Below, in pieces: positions 9,875-18,750 of a stretch of DNA of 64,000 bases (the first letter of the stretch is position 1; each line of letters opens with the position of its first letter). The DNA is from JAXMAF01 sp046350555. GTDB lineage: Bacteria > Planctomycetota > Phycisphaerae > Phycisphaerales > SM1A02. The translations under genes and the position numbers were made by a program. The DNA lies in assembly GCA_046350555.1 (NCBI GenBank), contig JAXMAF010000023.1:1-64000 (forward strand), given 5' to 3'. Under the pieces are notes generated by a model. It had not been told where the DNA came from and did not search any database. It worked only from the letters and a program-made list of their open reading frames with translations.

Positions 9875-9957
9875 ATCGACGGGGACGCGTCTTCCATCCA
9901 CGCGCGCACCATGCGAGAATCGTCGTCGTCCCACGCTCGCTCACAGGAGACGCTTCC

Positions 9958-10287
9958 ATGCAGACCGCCATCCATCGCTTCCGCTCGCCCACCGTCGCCG
10001 GACTCGCCCTGTCCATCGTCGCGGCGCTGGCCGCGGCGCCGGCCGCCTCGGCGTGCTCGTTCAGTGTCTCGATCCAGGTCGGCACCAATCCAGCGGCGCT
10101 GATCGGACTGGTCCCCCCGGCCGCGGCGCAGTTCCAGGCGCTCTCGCGGTCGTACGCGTCCTCGGGCGCGTCGAGGAAGATGACCTTCTCGGCGTACATC
10201 GCCCGAAATGGCGTGCGCGATCCGAAGCGGGCCGCCCAGTTCACGGCGCTCTACGCGAGCCTTTCGACGAACGCTGCGCGCCGCTGA
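9958..10287 (+). CDS. Small exported hypothetical protein, 109 aa
   Basis: This short gene starts at ATG 9958, with AGGAG eight bases upstream, and has a clear signal peptide (LALSIVAALAAAPAASA, cleavage about residue 32) followed directly by a Cys (CSFSVSI). The mature part is only about 77 residues, with two hydrophobic patches and a basic segment (SGASRKMTFSAYIARNGVRDPKRAAQF). I do not recognise the family. Its stop codon TGA (10285-10287) is the target duplication of the mobile repeat that follows, so the gene end was preserved when the repeat inserted. Confidence 0.65.
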   Translation: MQTAIHRFRSPTVAGLALSIVAALAAAPAASACSFSVSIQVGTNPAALIGLVPPAAAQFQALSRSYASSGASRKMTFSAYIARNGVRDPKRAAQFTALYASLSTNAARR

Positions 10288-10389
10288 TACGCGCCCCAGT
10301 TGACTCTCGCGCCCCACCCAACCCAATTGCGCCGTAAGACACCGCTGTGGGCAAGGGGTCGAACGCATGGAGGTCTACTGGAGTCCATG
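10288..10389 (+). mobile_element. TGA-targeted miniature repeat, copy 1 (102 bp)
   Basis: It begins TACGCG and ends GAGTCCATG, and is flanked on both sides by TGA (10285-10287, the stop codon of the preceding gene, and 10390-10392). The ends are imperfect inverted repeats of each other (TACGcgtcCCAGT against TACGgattCCAGT in better copies). No coding capacity; the peptides that can be translated from it recur only because the repeat recurs. Confidence 0.8.
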
Positions 10390-10482
10390 TGAGCGGCACG
10401 CGACGCGATCGAGTCGCGCCCGCTTGTCGTTCCGCCCGGTCGTCGCCGGCTCGCCGGTCGGCGCGCCCGTTAGCGCGCCACG

Positions 10483-12057
10483 CTACCAGGCGTCGTCCCA
10501 GAGCATTCCGGTGGGCACGGCGACGTCGGCGCTCCGCTCGACCATGCTCGCGACGGGGTACGCGCAGTAGTCCACGCTGAACGCCGCGGCGGGACGATGG
10601 TTTCCGCTGAGGCCCAGGCCGCCGAAGGGAAGCTTGCTGCTTGCGCCGGCGGTGCCCGTGTTGCGGTTCACGCAGCCGGCGCGCACGCCGTCGAGGAACG
10701 CCTCCCATTCCTCGTCGCGCGCGGTGAAGATCGATGCCGCCAGGCCGTAGCGCGTGGCCGTCGCCTGCGCAATCGCCGCATCCAGGTCGCGCACGACGCA
10801 CACCTGCACCAGCGGGCCGAAGAGCTCCTGATCGCGCTCAAGCGAGAAGCCATCGACCTGCACGATTCCGGGCGTGACGAAGTGACCGCCGGCGTCGCGA
10901 TCCGTCCCGACCGGGCGCTCGAGGCGCGTGCTTTCCAGGAGCAGCCGGCCGCCATGGTCGAGCAGCGCCCGCTGGAAGGCGCCCACCGCGCTCGCGGCCG
11001 GCTCGCTGACCAGCGGTCCCATGAAGATCGGCTCGGTCGAGCGGCCGGCGCCCACGATCAGCGTGCTCGCCGCCTTGACGAGCAGTGGAACGAAGCGCTC
11101 GGCGATCGCCTCGTGGACGATCACGCGGCGCGTGCACGTGCAGCGCTGACCCGTGGTCGCGAAGCCGGCGCGCACGCACTCGACGACCGCCTGCTTGAGC
11201 GGCGCCGAGGGCATCACCACGGCCGCGTTGTTGCCCCCCATCTCGAGGGCCACGATCCGGCCGGGCCGATCGAGGTTGGCCTCGAGGATCCGCCGTCCCA
11301 CGGGCCACGATCCCGTGAACAGGATCCCGTCCACGCCGTCGTGGCTTGTCAGCCGCCGCGCCGTCTCCGCCCCGCCCTGCACCACGTTGAAGACGCCGGC
11401 CGGCGCGCCGGCCTCGTCCATGATCTCCGCCAGGAGCTGGCCGACACCAGGCGTCTTCTCCGATGGCTTGAGGACGATCGTGTTGCCCAGCAGCAGCGCC
11501 GGCACGAAGTGGCCGTTGGGCAGGTGCGCGGGAAAGTTGAAGGGACCGACGACGGCCATCACTCCGTGCGGACGGAAGCGGCATCGGCCGATGCGCGTGG
11601 CACCGGCCGGGACCTCGTAGTCGCCGACCCGCGACATCGAGATCGAATCGAGCGTGATGTCCACCTTCTCGGCGAGCGCCTTCGCCTCCAGCCGGCTCTC
11701 GGCGAGCGTCTTGCCCATCTCGTCGGTGATGCGCGCCGCCAGCCGCTCGGCGTGCCGCTGCGCCAGCGCCTGCCAGCGGCGCAGCAGGGCGACCCGCTCC
11801 TCGAGGGTGGCCCGCGACCACGCCGGCAGCGCCCGCCGCGCCGCGGCGACCGCGAGATCGACGTGCTCGTGTCGCGGAAGCCCCGCCCAGACGACGCGCC
11901 GGGGCGACGGGGGATCGCGCGCCCCGATCGTGGCGCGCGATTCGTCGGCGGCGATCGGAAGGAAGCGGCCGTCGACATAGTCGCTCGGCTCGTGCGCGAG
12001 CCGGGCGTCCTCGTGGCGCATGTCGTGCCCGGGACGCTCGCGGCGCTTGTCCGTCAC
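10483..12057 (-). CDS. astD: N-succinylglutamate 5-semialdehyde dehydrogenase (AstD type)
   Basis: This aldehyde dehydrogenase oxidises N-succinylglutamate semialdehyde to N-succinylglutamate in the arginine succinyltransferase (AST) pathway. Family features: WAGLP...ALPAW near the N-terminus, the NAD-binding ILFTGSWPVGRRI motif, the general base in VALEMGGNNAAVVM and the catalytic Cys in TTGQRCTCTRRV, and the C-terminal KLPFGGLGLSGNHRP. Length (about 524 aa) is slightly longer than E. coli AstD. The start at GTG 12057 overlaps the astA stop in GTGA, so translation is probably coupled; ATG 12021 is the alternative. AstD rather than a generic dehydrogenase is chosen because of the sequence pattern and the adjacent astA. 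Confidence 0.85.
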   Translation of the reverse strand: MTDKRRERPGHDMRHEDARLAHEPSDYVDGRFLPIAADESRATIGARDPPSPRRVVWAGLPRHEHVDLAVAAARRALPAWSRATLEERVALLRRWQALAQRHAERLAARITDEMGKTLAESRLEAKALAEKVDITLDSISMSRVGDYEVPAGATRIGRCRFRPHGVMAVVGPFNFPAHLPNGHFVPALLLGNTIVLKPSEKTPGVGQLLAEIMDEAGAPAGVFNVVQGGAETARRLTSHDGVDGILFTGSWPVGRRILEANLDRPGRIVALEMGGNNAAVVMPSAPLKQAVVECVRAGFATTGQRCTCTRRVIVHEAIAERFVPLLVKAASTLIVGAGRSTEPIFMGPLVSEPAASAVGAFQRALLDHGGRLLLESTRLERPVGTDRDAGGHFVTPGIVQVDGFSLERDQELFGPLVQVCVVRDLDAAIAQATATRYGLAASIFTARDEEWEAFLDGVRAGCVNRNTGTAGASSKLPFGGLGLSGNHRPAAAFSVDYCAYPVASMVERSADVAVPTGMLWDDAW

Positions 12058-13229
12058 GACTTCGCCCCCCGACGGGCCTTGGCGCGAAGCGCCCGGCCAT
12101 CCGCGGTCGCATCGCCTTCGATCGGCCTGCCTCCGCGCCGCCGCGATGCCCCGCGCCGGGCGCCGGAGGACGCCTCGGCGACGACGCGCCGCCCCGTCGT
12201 CTCCGGAAGCGGCGTGACCCCGATCGAGTCGCCCGGCTGCGCGCCGATGAGCCCGGCGCCCTCCGCCGAGAGCGAAACGCTCTCGCCGTCGAGGAGCGCG
12301 GCGCAGCGCGTCGCCCGGAACCCGTCCTCCCCGTCGAAGCTCACGAACGCCTCGATCGTCTTCGCGCGGCGCCCGTGCGGATCCTGCGGATCGCCGAGCA
12401 CCGCGCGACGCGTCGCGTTCACGAGCGGGATCGAATCGCGGGCGGCGCTCACGTACGGCCCGCCGTCGAAGGGATCGACGTGATCCTCGTAGGCGAATCC
12501 CTGTCCCTCGAGCATCCGGCGGGCCGGCTTCGTCTCCTCGCCGACGCGCCCGATCAGGTTGCGGGCCTCGGGCGGCAGCAGCGACGCGTAGATCTCGCCC
12601 CTGGGGAAGAGCGCGGTGATGAACTCCTTGCTGTGCTGGCAGAAGCGGTCCGCCTCGGTGTACTGGAGATTGATGAAGCGGCGGCCGAGATACTCCCAGA
12701 GCAGCGTGCGGCTGTCGGGCGTGAGCGCGCCCATGAGCTCCGCGATGACGCGCGGCGCGAACCACTCGCGATGCAGGCCGATGAAGTGGAAGCGGATCAG
12801 CGAGAGGAGCGATCCCAGTCGCTCCTTGCTCCCGCGGTAGCCCGGCGCGAGGATGAGGCCGCCCATCTCGCTCGGCCCGGTCTCGTCGGTTCCCAGCTCG
12901 AGCGTGACGTGCACCGTGCCCGTCTGGAGGTCGTGCGAGAAGAAGTCGCGCTTGCGCACCTTCAGGAACGTGTGGGGACGCCCCGGCCACGAGATGCACG
13001 ACAGCACCGCGCTGGTGCCGATGACGCTCTCGGTCTCGACCTGCTCCAGCACGAACATGAACTCACGCTCGCGTTCCGACGCCACCTGTCCGGCGAAGCT
13101 GAGGCGGCTGCGGGCGATCTTCGCCGCGATGATGTCGCGGTCCGCCGGCAGGTTGATGAAGTGGACCATCTTGGCCAGCTTCAGCAGCGTGGGCAGGTCG
13201 TCCGGCTGAGCCTGTCGGATGACGAACAT
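12054..13229 (-). CDS. astA: Arginine N-succinyltransferase
   Basis: AstA transfers succinyl from succinyl-CoA to the alpha-amino group of arginine, the first step of the AST catabolic pathway. The start at ATG 13229 gives MFVIRQAQPDDLPTLLKLAK, typical of the family; further signatures are FINLPADRDIIAAKI, GTSAVLSCIS...FLKVRKRDF, GGLILAPGYRGSKERLGSLLS and YTEADRFCQHSKEFI. The C-terminal 60 residues are Arg/Ala-rich and lie beyond the usual family length of about 340. It lies between the aminotransferase gene (68 bases upstream) and astD (4-base overlap). A TACACT box eight bases before the ATG suggests it can also have its own promoter. Confidence 0.9.
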   Translation of the reverse strand: MFVIRQAQPDDLPTLLKLAKMVHFINLPADRDIIAAKIARSRLSFAGQVASEREREFMFVLEQVETESVIGTSAVLSCISWPGRPHTFLKVRKRDFFSHDLQTGTVHVTLELGTDETGPSEMGGLILAPGYRGSKERLGSLLSLIRFHFIGLHREWFAPRVIAELMGALTPDSRTLLWEYLGRRFINLQYTEADRFCQHSKEFITALFPRGEIYASLLPPEARNLIGRVGEETKPARRMLEGQGFAYEDHVDPFDGGPYVSAARDSIPLVNATRRAVLGDPQDPHGRRAKTIEAFVSFDGEDGFRATRCAALLDGESVSLSAEGAGLIGAQPGDSIGVTPLPETTGRRVVAEASSGARRGASRRRGGRPIEGDATADGRALRAKARRGAKS

Positions 13230-13237
13230 CGTGTGCC

Positions 13238-13243
13238 AGTGTA
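13238..13243 (-). promoter_or_regulatory. Candidate -10 box of astA
   Basis: TACACT read on the minus strand, eight bases before the astA ATG at 13229. It fits the TANNNT-just-before-start pattern of this window. Confidence 0.35.
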
Positions 13244-13296
13244 CCGGTGGGCGCGGCGGCGAAGGCATCCGCCGGCGCCGTCGCGCCGCCCGTGCC

Positions 13297-14844
13297 TCAC
13301 TCGACGCGCAGCAGCGCCCGCTCGACGATCGGGAAGACCTCGGCGAACTGCTCCGGCTTCATGACGCCGACCGGCGGAAGGAATCGGACGTGGTACGGGC
13401 CGTGGCCGCAGTAGAAGGCGACGACGCCCTCGTCGAACATGACGTGCAGCGCCTTCATCACCTTCGCCCGGTCGCCGCCGAAGGGCGTGAGGCGCATCAT
13501 GCCGCCGACGCCGCCGTAGACGGGGGTCTTCGTGGACGGCCGTCCGGTGGTGTGCGGAACGGGGGGAAAGAGGGCCGGATGCCGCTTCACCAGCGCCGCG
13601 GCGTGCTCGCGGAACGCGCGCTGGAGCTTCGCGATGCGCCCCTCGCCGGCGTCGGTGCTGTAGTACCCGCCGTCGCGCAGCCGCTCGAGCGCGCGACGGC
13701 CGACCTGGAGCTCGACGCTCCCGCCGATGAACGTGCCGCTGAGCAGCCCCGGCTTGGGGTTGTAGTCGGCGGTGTACAGGCAGGCGCACGCCTGGCTCAT
13801 CTTCCCCAGGGTGAGCACGTCGACGTATTCGCCCAGGCCGAGCTGCTCGAAGTGGTACATGCGCTCGGTGCGACCGAAGGTCTGCACCTCGTCGAACCAG
13901 ACCGCGATCCTGTTCTCGCGGCAGATGCGGCAGAGCGCCTCGAAGAACTCGCGCGGCGCCTGGTTGAAGCCCCCCTCGCCCTGCACGAGCTCCATCACGA
14001 AGCAGGCGTACTGGCCGGGGTAGCGGGCGATGTTCTGCCGCAGGTGCCAGCAGGCGTACTCGATCGAGCGCTCGCCGTGCTCGGGGTCGTAGAAGGGCAT
14101 GTAGTCGACGAGCGTGTTGAGCGGGATGCCGACGCGCCCCGCCGCCGAGTCGCCGATCTGCGCCATCGTCGTCGACCGGCCCATGAAGCAGTCCTGGAAG
14201 GCCAGCACGCGCGAGGCCGGCGCGTTCTTCTGGAAGCAGACCTTCAGCGCCGACTCGTTGGCCATGCAGCCGGAGTTGGTCACGAACGCGTGCCGCAGCC
14301 GGCTCGTGCGCGACGCCTCGGCGACGAGCGTCTCGGCGAAGAGGATGCTGTCCGCGTTGAACTGGAGATTCCCCTGCTGCACGGTGTCGGAGAGCGAGCC
14401 GACGATCGCGGCGCGGATCGTCTCGGGATCGCTGTGCCCGAACATGTGGACGCCGATGCCGTTGATCATGTCCCACTTCACCGAGCCGTCGAGCAGCTCG
14501 ACGAGGGGACCGTTGCCGACGCCCGTGCCGATGTAGGGAAAGAGCGCCGTCTTGCCGCGGACCTCGGCGTTGCGGGCCATCCACTCGTCGAACGACGCCT
14601 TGAGCTCGGCGCGCGCCGGTCGGGCGCCGGTGATCGCCGCTTGCCGCTGGGCCAGCTCGCCGACGATCGCGTCGATGTGCCGCGCGACGACGTCGCTGGC
14701 GAGGAACCCGGGACCGACGAGGCCATCCGCCGCGGGCCTGGCCGGCGACGGCGCGGAGGACGAAGGAGCCGGCGCGGCTTGCGGGGCCGGCACGGTCGAC
14801 GAGGCCAGGGGGCCGGTGGACGCTGGACGAGCGGACGGAGTCAT
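13297..14844 (-). CDS. Class III pyridoxal-phosphate aminotransferase, probably the AstC step
   Basis: A fold-type I, class III aminotransferase of 515 aa. Visible signatures: FVTNSGCMANESALK (cofactor phosphate region), the Asp in AVWFDEVQTFGRT, and the Schiff-base lysine in VLTLGKMSQACAC. The first 45 residues are a Pro/Ala/Ser linker without clear fold, so initiation could be downstream. Flanked by a succinyl/acyl-type M20 hydrolase and by astA-astD, the simplest role is succinylornithine transaminase (AstC). The sequence, however, is not close to ArgD/AstC as I know them and also resembles omega-amino acid (lysine 6-) transaminases, so substrate is inferred from context only. Confidence 0.72.
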   Translation of the reverse strand: MTPSARPASTGPLASSTVPAPQAAPAPSSSAPSPARPAADGLVGPGFLASDVVARHIDAIVGELAQRQAAITGARPARAELKASFDEWMARNAEVRGKTALFPYIGTGVGNGPLVELLDGSVKWDMINGIGVHMFGHSDPETIRAAIVGSLSDTVQQGNLQFNADSILFAETLVAEASRTSRLRHAFVTNSGCMANESALKVCFQKNAPASRVLAFQDCFMGRSTTMAQIGDSAAGRVGIPLNTLVDYMPFYDPEHGERSIEYACWHLRQNIARYPGQYACFVMELVQGEGGFNQAPREFFEALCRICRENRIAVWFDEVQTFGRTERMYHFEQLGLGEYVDVLTLGKMSQACACLYTADYNPKPGLLSGTFIGGSVELQVGRRALERLRDGGYYSTDAGEGRIAKLQRAFREHAAALVKRHPALFPPVPHTTGRPSTKTPVYGGVGGMMRLTPFGGDRAKVMKALHVMFDEGVVAFYCGHGPYHVRFLPPVGVMKPEQFAEVFPIVERALLRVE

Positions 14845-14958
14845 CGAGGCAACCAGTCGATCATGCGATCATGCGATGCGCCGCGCGGTCGAGCGACGTG
14901 CCGACGCGCGTTCATCGCCGTGGTTCAGGGGGGCGATCGTAGGTGGGTTGGACGGCGC

Positions 14959-16212
14959 TCAGCCCGCCATCAGCCGCGCCATCAGCACCGCGAACAACCG
15001 GCATCGCTCGACCAGGCTCGCCACCTCGACGAACTCGTCGGTGCGGTGCAGGTTGCCGCCGCGCACGCCCAGCGTGTCGATCGTGGGCAGGCCGGCGGCC
15101 TGGAGGATGTTGCCGTCGCAGACACCGCCGGTCTTCCCGAAGGAGATCCGTTGGCCGAGGTCCGCGCCGACGCGCTGGGCCGCCTCGGCGAGCCGCCGCA
15201 CCTCGGGCGTGAGCAGCTTGGCGGGCCGGTTGAACGCGGTGTCGACGACGACGCGGGGAAGGATCTCGGCGCCGCCGGGAGCGCGCTCCCCCACCGTCGC
15301 GAGCGCGGCGAACTTCGCCTCGAGCTCGCGCTGGACCGATTCGTCGGCGAAGCGCACGTTGCCCCAGCACGCCGCGTGATCGGGAACGGCGTTGGTCACG
15401 AGCCCTCCGGCGATGGGGCCGACATTCACGATCGCGCCGCGGGGCAGGTCGATCATCTCCTCCATGTGCACCATCAGCTTCGCGAGCGCAAAGACGGCGC
15501 TCACGCCATTGGCGAAGTCGCGGCCGACGTGCGCGGCGCGTCCAAGCACCTCGACGCGAAACTGGCCGGTGCCCATGCGCTCGACGACCAGCGAGCCGTC
15601 GGGCAGCGCCGGCTCGAGCGCCAGCCCGATGCGGTGCTTCGCCGCCGCGGCGCGCAGGGCGCCCGCCGAGTGGAAGCTGCCCGTCTCCTCGTCGGCGTTG
15701 AGCAGGAACGTCCACGGCAGGTCGATCCCATTCGCCGCAAGCGACTCGAGCGCCGCCACCGCCACGAGGATCCCGCCCTTCATGTCGGCCGCGCCGGGGC
15801 CGGTCGCGGTGGCGCCGTCGGGCGCGATGGAGAGCAGCCGGAAGTCGCCATGCGGATCGTGGACGGTGTCCAGGTGTCCCGCGATCAGGATCGACGGGTG
15901 GCGCTGGCCGGCGCGGCGCGTGACGATCGCCGTCGGCGGCGCCTCGTCGGGAGCCGCGCCGGAACCCGCCACGGCGGCGCGCGGCGCATGGGGAAGCCGC
16001 AGCCACTCCGGCCTCGCGTCGCCCGGGACGAGCTCGACCCGTCCACCCAGCGCGACGAGGCGCTCGACGATCGCGGCGCGGTACTCGTCGATGCCGGCGC
16101 GGTGTCCGGTGCCGGTGGGAATCGCCACGTGCGCAGCCAGGTCGGCGAGGAGTTCCCCCGATCGCGCGCCGATGTGGGCGCAGAGGCGTTGTTCGTTGGC
16201 GTCGAGCGGCAT
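14959..16212 (-). CDS. M20-family zinc hydrolase (glutamate carboxypeptidase/desuccinylase-like)
   Basis: An amidohydrolase-type metallopeptidase of the M20 family (ArgE/DapE/CPG2). Metal ligands and catalytic residues are seen in LIAGHLDTVHDP (H and D), GPGAADMKGG (bridging D), LLNADEETGSFHS (general base E and next E) and the C-terminal GGNLHRTDEF (H). The 417-aa length fits. The start is ATG 16212 (MPLDANEQRLCAHIGA). It is 47 bases after dapF and ahead of the aminotransferase-astA-astD genes. The chemistry (removing an acyl group from an alpha-amino acid) would suit desuccinylation of succinylglutamate, the AstE step, for which the usual M14-type enzyme is absent here. A role in diaminopimelate or arginine synthesis is the alternative. 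Confidence 0.78.
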   Translation of the reverse strand: MPLDANEQRLCAHIGARSGELLADLAAHVAIPTGTGHRAGIDEYRAAIVERLVALGGRVELVPGDARPEWLRLPHAPRAAVAGSGAAPDEAPPTAIVTRRAGQRHPSILIAGHLDTVHDPHGDFRLLSIAPDGATATGPGAADMKGGILVAVAALESLAANGIDLPWTFLLNADEETGSFHSAGALRAAAAKHRIGLALEPALPDGSLVVERMGTGQFRVEVLGRAAHVGRDFANGVSAVFALAKLMVHMEEMIDLPRGAIVNVGPIAGGLVTNAVPDHAACWGNVRFADESVQRELEAKFAALATVGERAPGGAEILPRVVVDTAFNRPAKLLTPEVRRLAEAAQRVGADLGQRISFGKTGGVCDGNILQAAGLPTIDTLGVRGGNLHRTDEFVEVASLVERCRLFAVLMARLMAG

Positions 16213-16259
16213 GTGGGGATCGCGTCCGGCGCGGTTGGAACTCGATGGGCGCGACGCGA

Positions 16260-17222
16260 CTATCGCGCGGCGCGACGCCGAGCGTCGAGCGCGCCCGGCG
16301 TATCGCGGCGCTCCTCCCACACGCCCTGGAAGACCTCCGTCGCGGGGCCGGACATCAGCACGTGATCGTCGGTCTCCCGCCAGTGCAGGCGCAGGTCGCC
16401 GCCGGGAAGGTGGGCCACGATCCTGCGCGACGTGCGCCCGTCGACCGCGCCGGCCACGCAGACGGCGCTGGCGCCGGTCCCGCACGCCTGCGTGACGCCG
16501 CTGCCGCGCTCCCAGGTGCGCATCGTGACCTCGCCCGGCGAGTGGACCTGCACGAAATGAACGTTGATCCTGCGGGGACACGCGGGATGTCGCTCGATGG
16601 CGGGGCCGATGCGCTCGAGGTCGACCACGGCCACGTCGTCCACGAAGATCACCGCATGCGGGTTCCCCATCGAGACGAAGACGGCCCCGAAGCGGTCGTC
16701 GCCGATCGCGATCGACCCGGCGACGCGCCCGGCGTCGAACGTCGCCGGAGCCAGGGCGCCGACGTCCACGGGAATCGCGGCTGGTTCGCGGATCGGCGCC
16801 CCCATGTCGACGGTCGCCTCGGCCACCCTTCCGTCGGCGCCGAGCGCGTAGTCAATGTCGAGCACGCCGCGGCCGGTCTCGACGCGCAGGGGCGCCGGAC
16901 GATCGCCGCCCTCGACGAGCCGGTGATCGATCGCGTACTTGGCCACGCAACGCACGCCGTTGCCGCACATCTCGCTCTCGCTCCCGTCGGCGTTGAACAT
17001 GCGCATGCGCACGTGGGCGGCCACGCCGCGGCGCGGGGGTTCGATCAGGATCAGGCCGTCGCTGCCGACGCCGCGATGGCGGTCGGAGATCGCGACCGCG
17101 AGCGACGCCGGATCCTCCACGCGATGGGCGAAGGCATCGACATAGACGTAGTCGTTGCCGAGCCCGTGCATCTTCGTGAAGGGGATCCGCGCGACCGGAA
17201 CGGGTGTGGACGGGCTGGTCAT
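16260..17222 (-). CDS. dapF: Diaminopimelate epimerase
   Basis: DapF interconverts LL- and meso-diaminopimelate for lysine and peptidoglycan synthesis through a two-cysteine acid/base mechanism. Both cysteines are visible, in NADGSESEMCGNGVRC and in TQACGTGASAVC. The N-terminal KMHGLGNDYVYVDAF and SMGNPHAVIFVDDV are also diagnostic. I start it at ATG 17222 (MTSPSTPVPVARIPFTKMHG) rather than at a start 15 codons upstream. It begins 62 bases after the M48 protease gene on the same strand and is followed by the M20 hydrolase. Confidence 0.93.
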   Translation of the reverse strand: MTSPSTPVPVARIPFTKMHGLGNDYVYVDAFAHRVEDPASLAVAISDRHRGVGSDGLILIEPPRRGVAAHVRMRMFNADGSESEMCGNGVRCVAKYAIDHRLVEGGDRPAPLRVETGRGVLDIDYALGADGRVAEATVDMGAPIREPAAIPVDVGALAPATFDAGRVAGSIAIGDDRFGAVFVSMGNPHAVIFVDDVAVVDLERIGPAIERHPACPRRINVHFVQVHSPGEVTMRTWERGSGVTQACGTGASAVCVAGAVDGRTSRRIVAHLPGGDLRLHWRETDDHVLMSGPATEVFQGVWEERRDTPGALDARRRAAR

Positions 17223-17283
17223 GGAGGGCGCCTGCAGCAGTGTCGGAGGGTCGCGGCGCCGGGGCAAGCGCCGACGCCTCCCC

Positions 17284-18749
17284 CTACCACGAGAGCGCGA
17301 GCGCCACGGCGACGATGATGGCGCTGGCCAGGGTCATCCAGCGCACCTGCCGGTCGATCGCCAGCCCCTGCGTGGGAGCGCCCTCGATCGAGCGCAGGTA
17401 CGCCTGTCGCGACGCGATCGATCCGTGGCGATAGCTGCGGCGCCCAGGATCGACGCCGGACGAGCTGGAGACCGCGGCCAGGGCGCCGCACATGGCGTCG
17501 ACCGCCGCGGGAAGGACCATGCGGTCGGACGACGAGCTGAGGTGGGCAACGGCGAACGTGTCCGCCTGTCGTTCGAGCCGGCGGGACACGACGCCGAAGC
17601 CCACGAGGGTGAGCGCCGCGGCCACGACCATGCCGCCGAGGTCGATCCATTCGCTCGGCCCGCCGGCATCGCCCGGCTGGACCGGGACCGACGACCGCAG
17701 CGCCGCGACCGCGCCATCGACCGCGAAGGAGCCGAGCGCCGCGCAGGCGAGCAGTCCTAGCGCCGAGACGAGCATGTGGCGGCGCCGGACGTGCCCGACC
17801 TCGTGGGCCATCACCGCGACGAGCTGCTCCCGCGGCAGCACGTCGATCAGCGCGTCGGTGAGAAGCACGTAGCGCAGCCAGGGCACGAGGCCGACCACCG
17901 CGCCGTTGAGCATGCTGCCGCGCGTTCGCCAGACGAGCAGCTCCGAGACGCGCACCCGGTGCCGGCGGCAGACCTCGAGCAGTTCCCGGCGCAACGGGCC
18001 GTCCGGCATGCGATGCGTGTCCAGGACGAGGCGCACCAGCCACGGGCTGGCGACGAAGAACGCGCGACCGCCCCGGCCGCGCCGGCGTCGGCGGTCCATG
18101 GCGGCGCGGCAGGCCAGCCCCAGCGCAGCAGCGAGCGGGTCGCCTCGGCCAGGGCGAGCGCGGCCAGCATCGGGGCGAGCAGGAGCAGCAGGTGCACGCG
18201 CCTGCTGCGCCCACATAGGCGAGGCGCGACGGCATCTCCGGCACGCCGAGGAGCCGCCGATGGCGGACCGGACGCGGCGCCGGCGTACGCGGCGAGGTCG
18301 AAGCTCGAGCGCTTCCGTTCGAGCTCGCGGAGCCGGCGCTCCAGCGGATACCAGCACCACCACGCGGCGGTCGCGGCGACCATCGGCGGAAGGAGCGCGA
18401 CGAGGGGCTCGTCGACGAGGATGGTGTTCCCGACGAGGCCGCGCACGGCGGCGACCCATCCGAATGCGAAGATGGCCACCGCGAACGCTGGCAGCGCCCG
18501 GCCGTTGGAGAAGCCGGACGCGACGATCCGCGCGACGCACGATCTCCGAGCGCGCCCTCGACGTCCCGCGGCGGCGAGCAGCGACCGCGCGCGACGCACG
18601 ACCACGGCGCAGCCGATGGCGATCAGCGCCGGCGGGATCCACGCGGCGAGCGCGGCGCCGAGGAATCCAGCGCCGATCGCACCGCCGACGGGCGCAGCGC
18701 CGTCGGCGACGAGGACCAGGGCGACCGCGATGAGCACGAACAACTGCAT
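17284..18749 (-). CDS. Membrane M48 metalloprotease, interrupted by an apparent frameshift
   Basis: The N-terminal part (from ATG 18749) has four or more hydrophobic segments (MQLFVLIAVALVLVADG, LGAALAAWIPPALIAIGCAVVV, ALPAFAVAIFAFGWVAAV, LLLLLAPMLAALALA). The C-terminal part, in another frame, continues with FFVASPWLVRLVLDTHRM and carries the zinc motif HEVGH (in LVAVMAHEVGHVRRRHM), a further membrane segment and the third-ligand region SRRLERQADTFA. That is the layout of M48 (HtpX/Ste24-like) proteases that degrade membrane proteins. The frame changes at about 18.05-18.07 kb as if one base were missing. The start codon comes one base after the stop of the lipoprotein gene upstream, so the two are probably coupled. 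Confidence 0.75.
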
Positions 18750-18750
18750 G

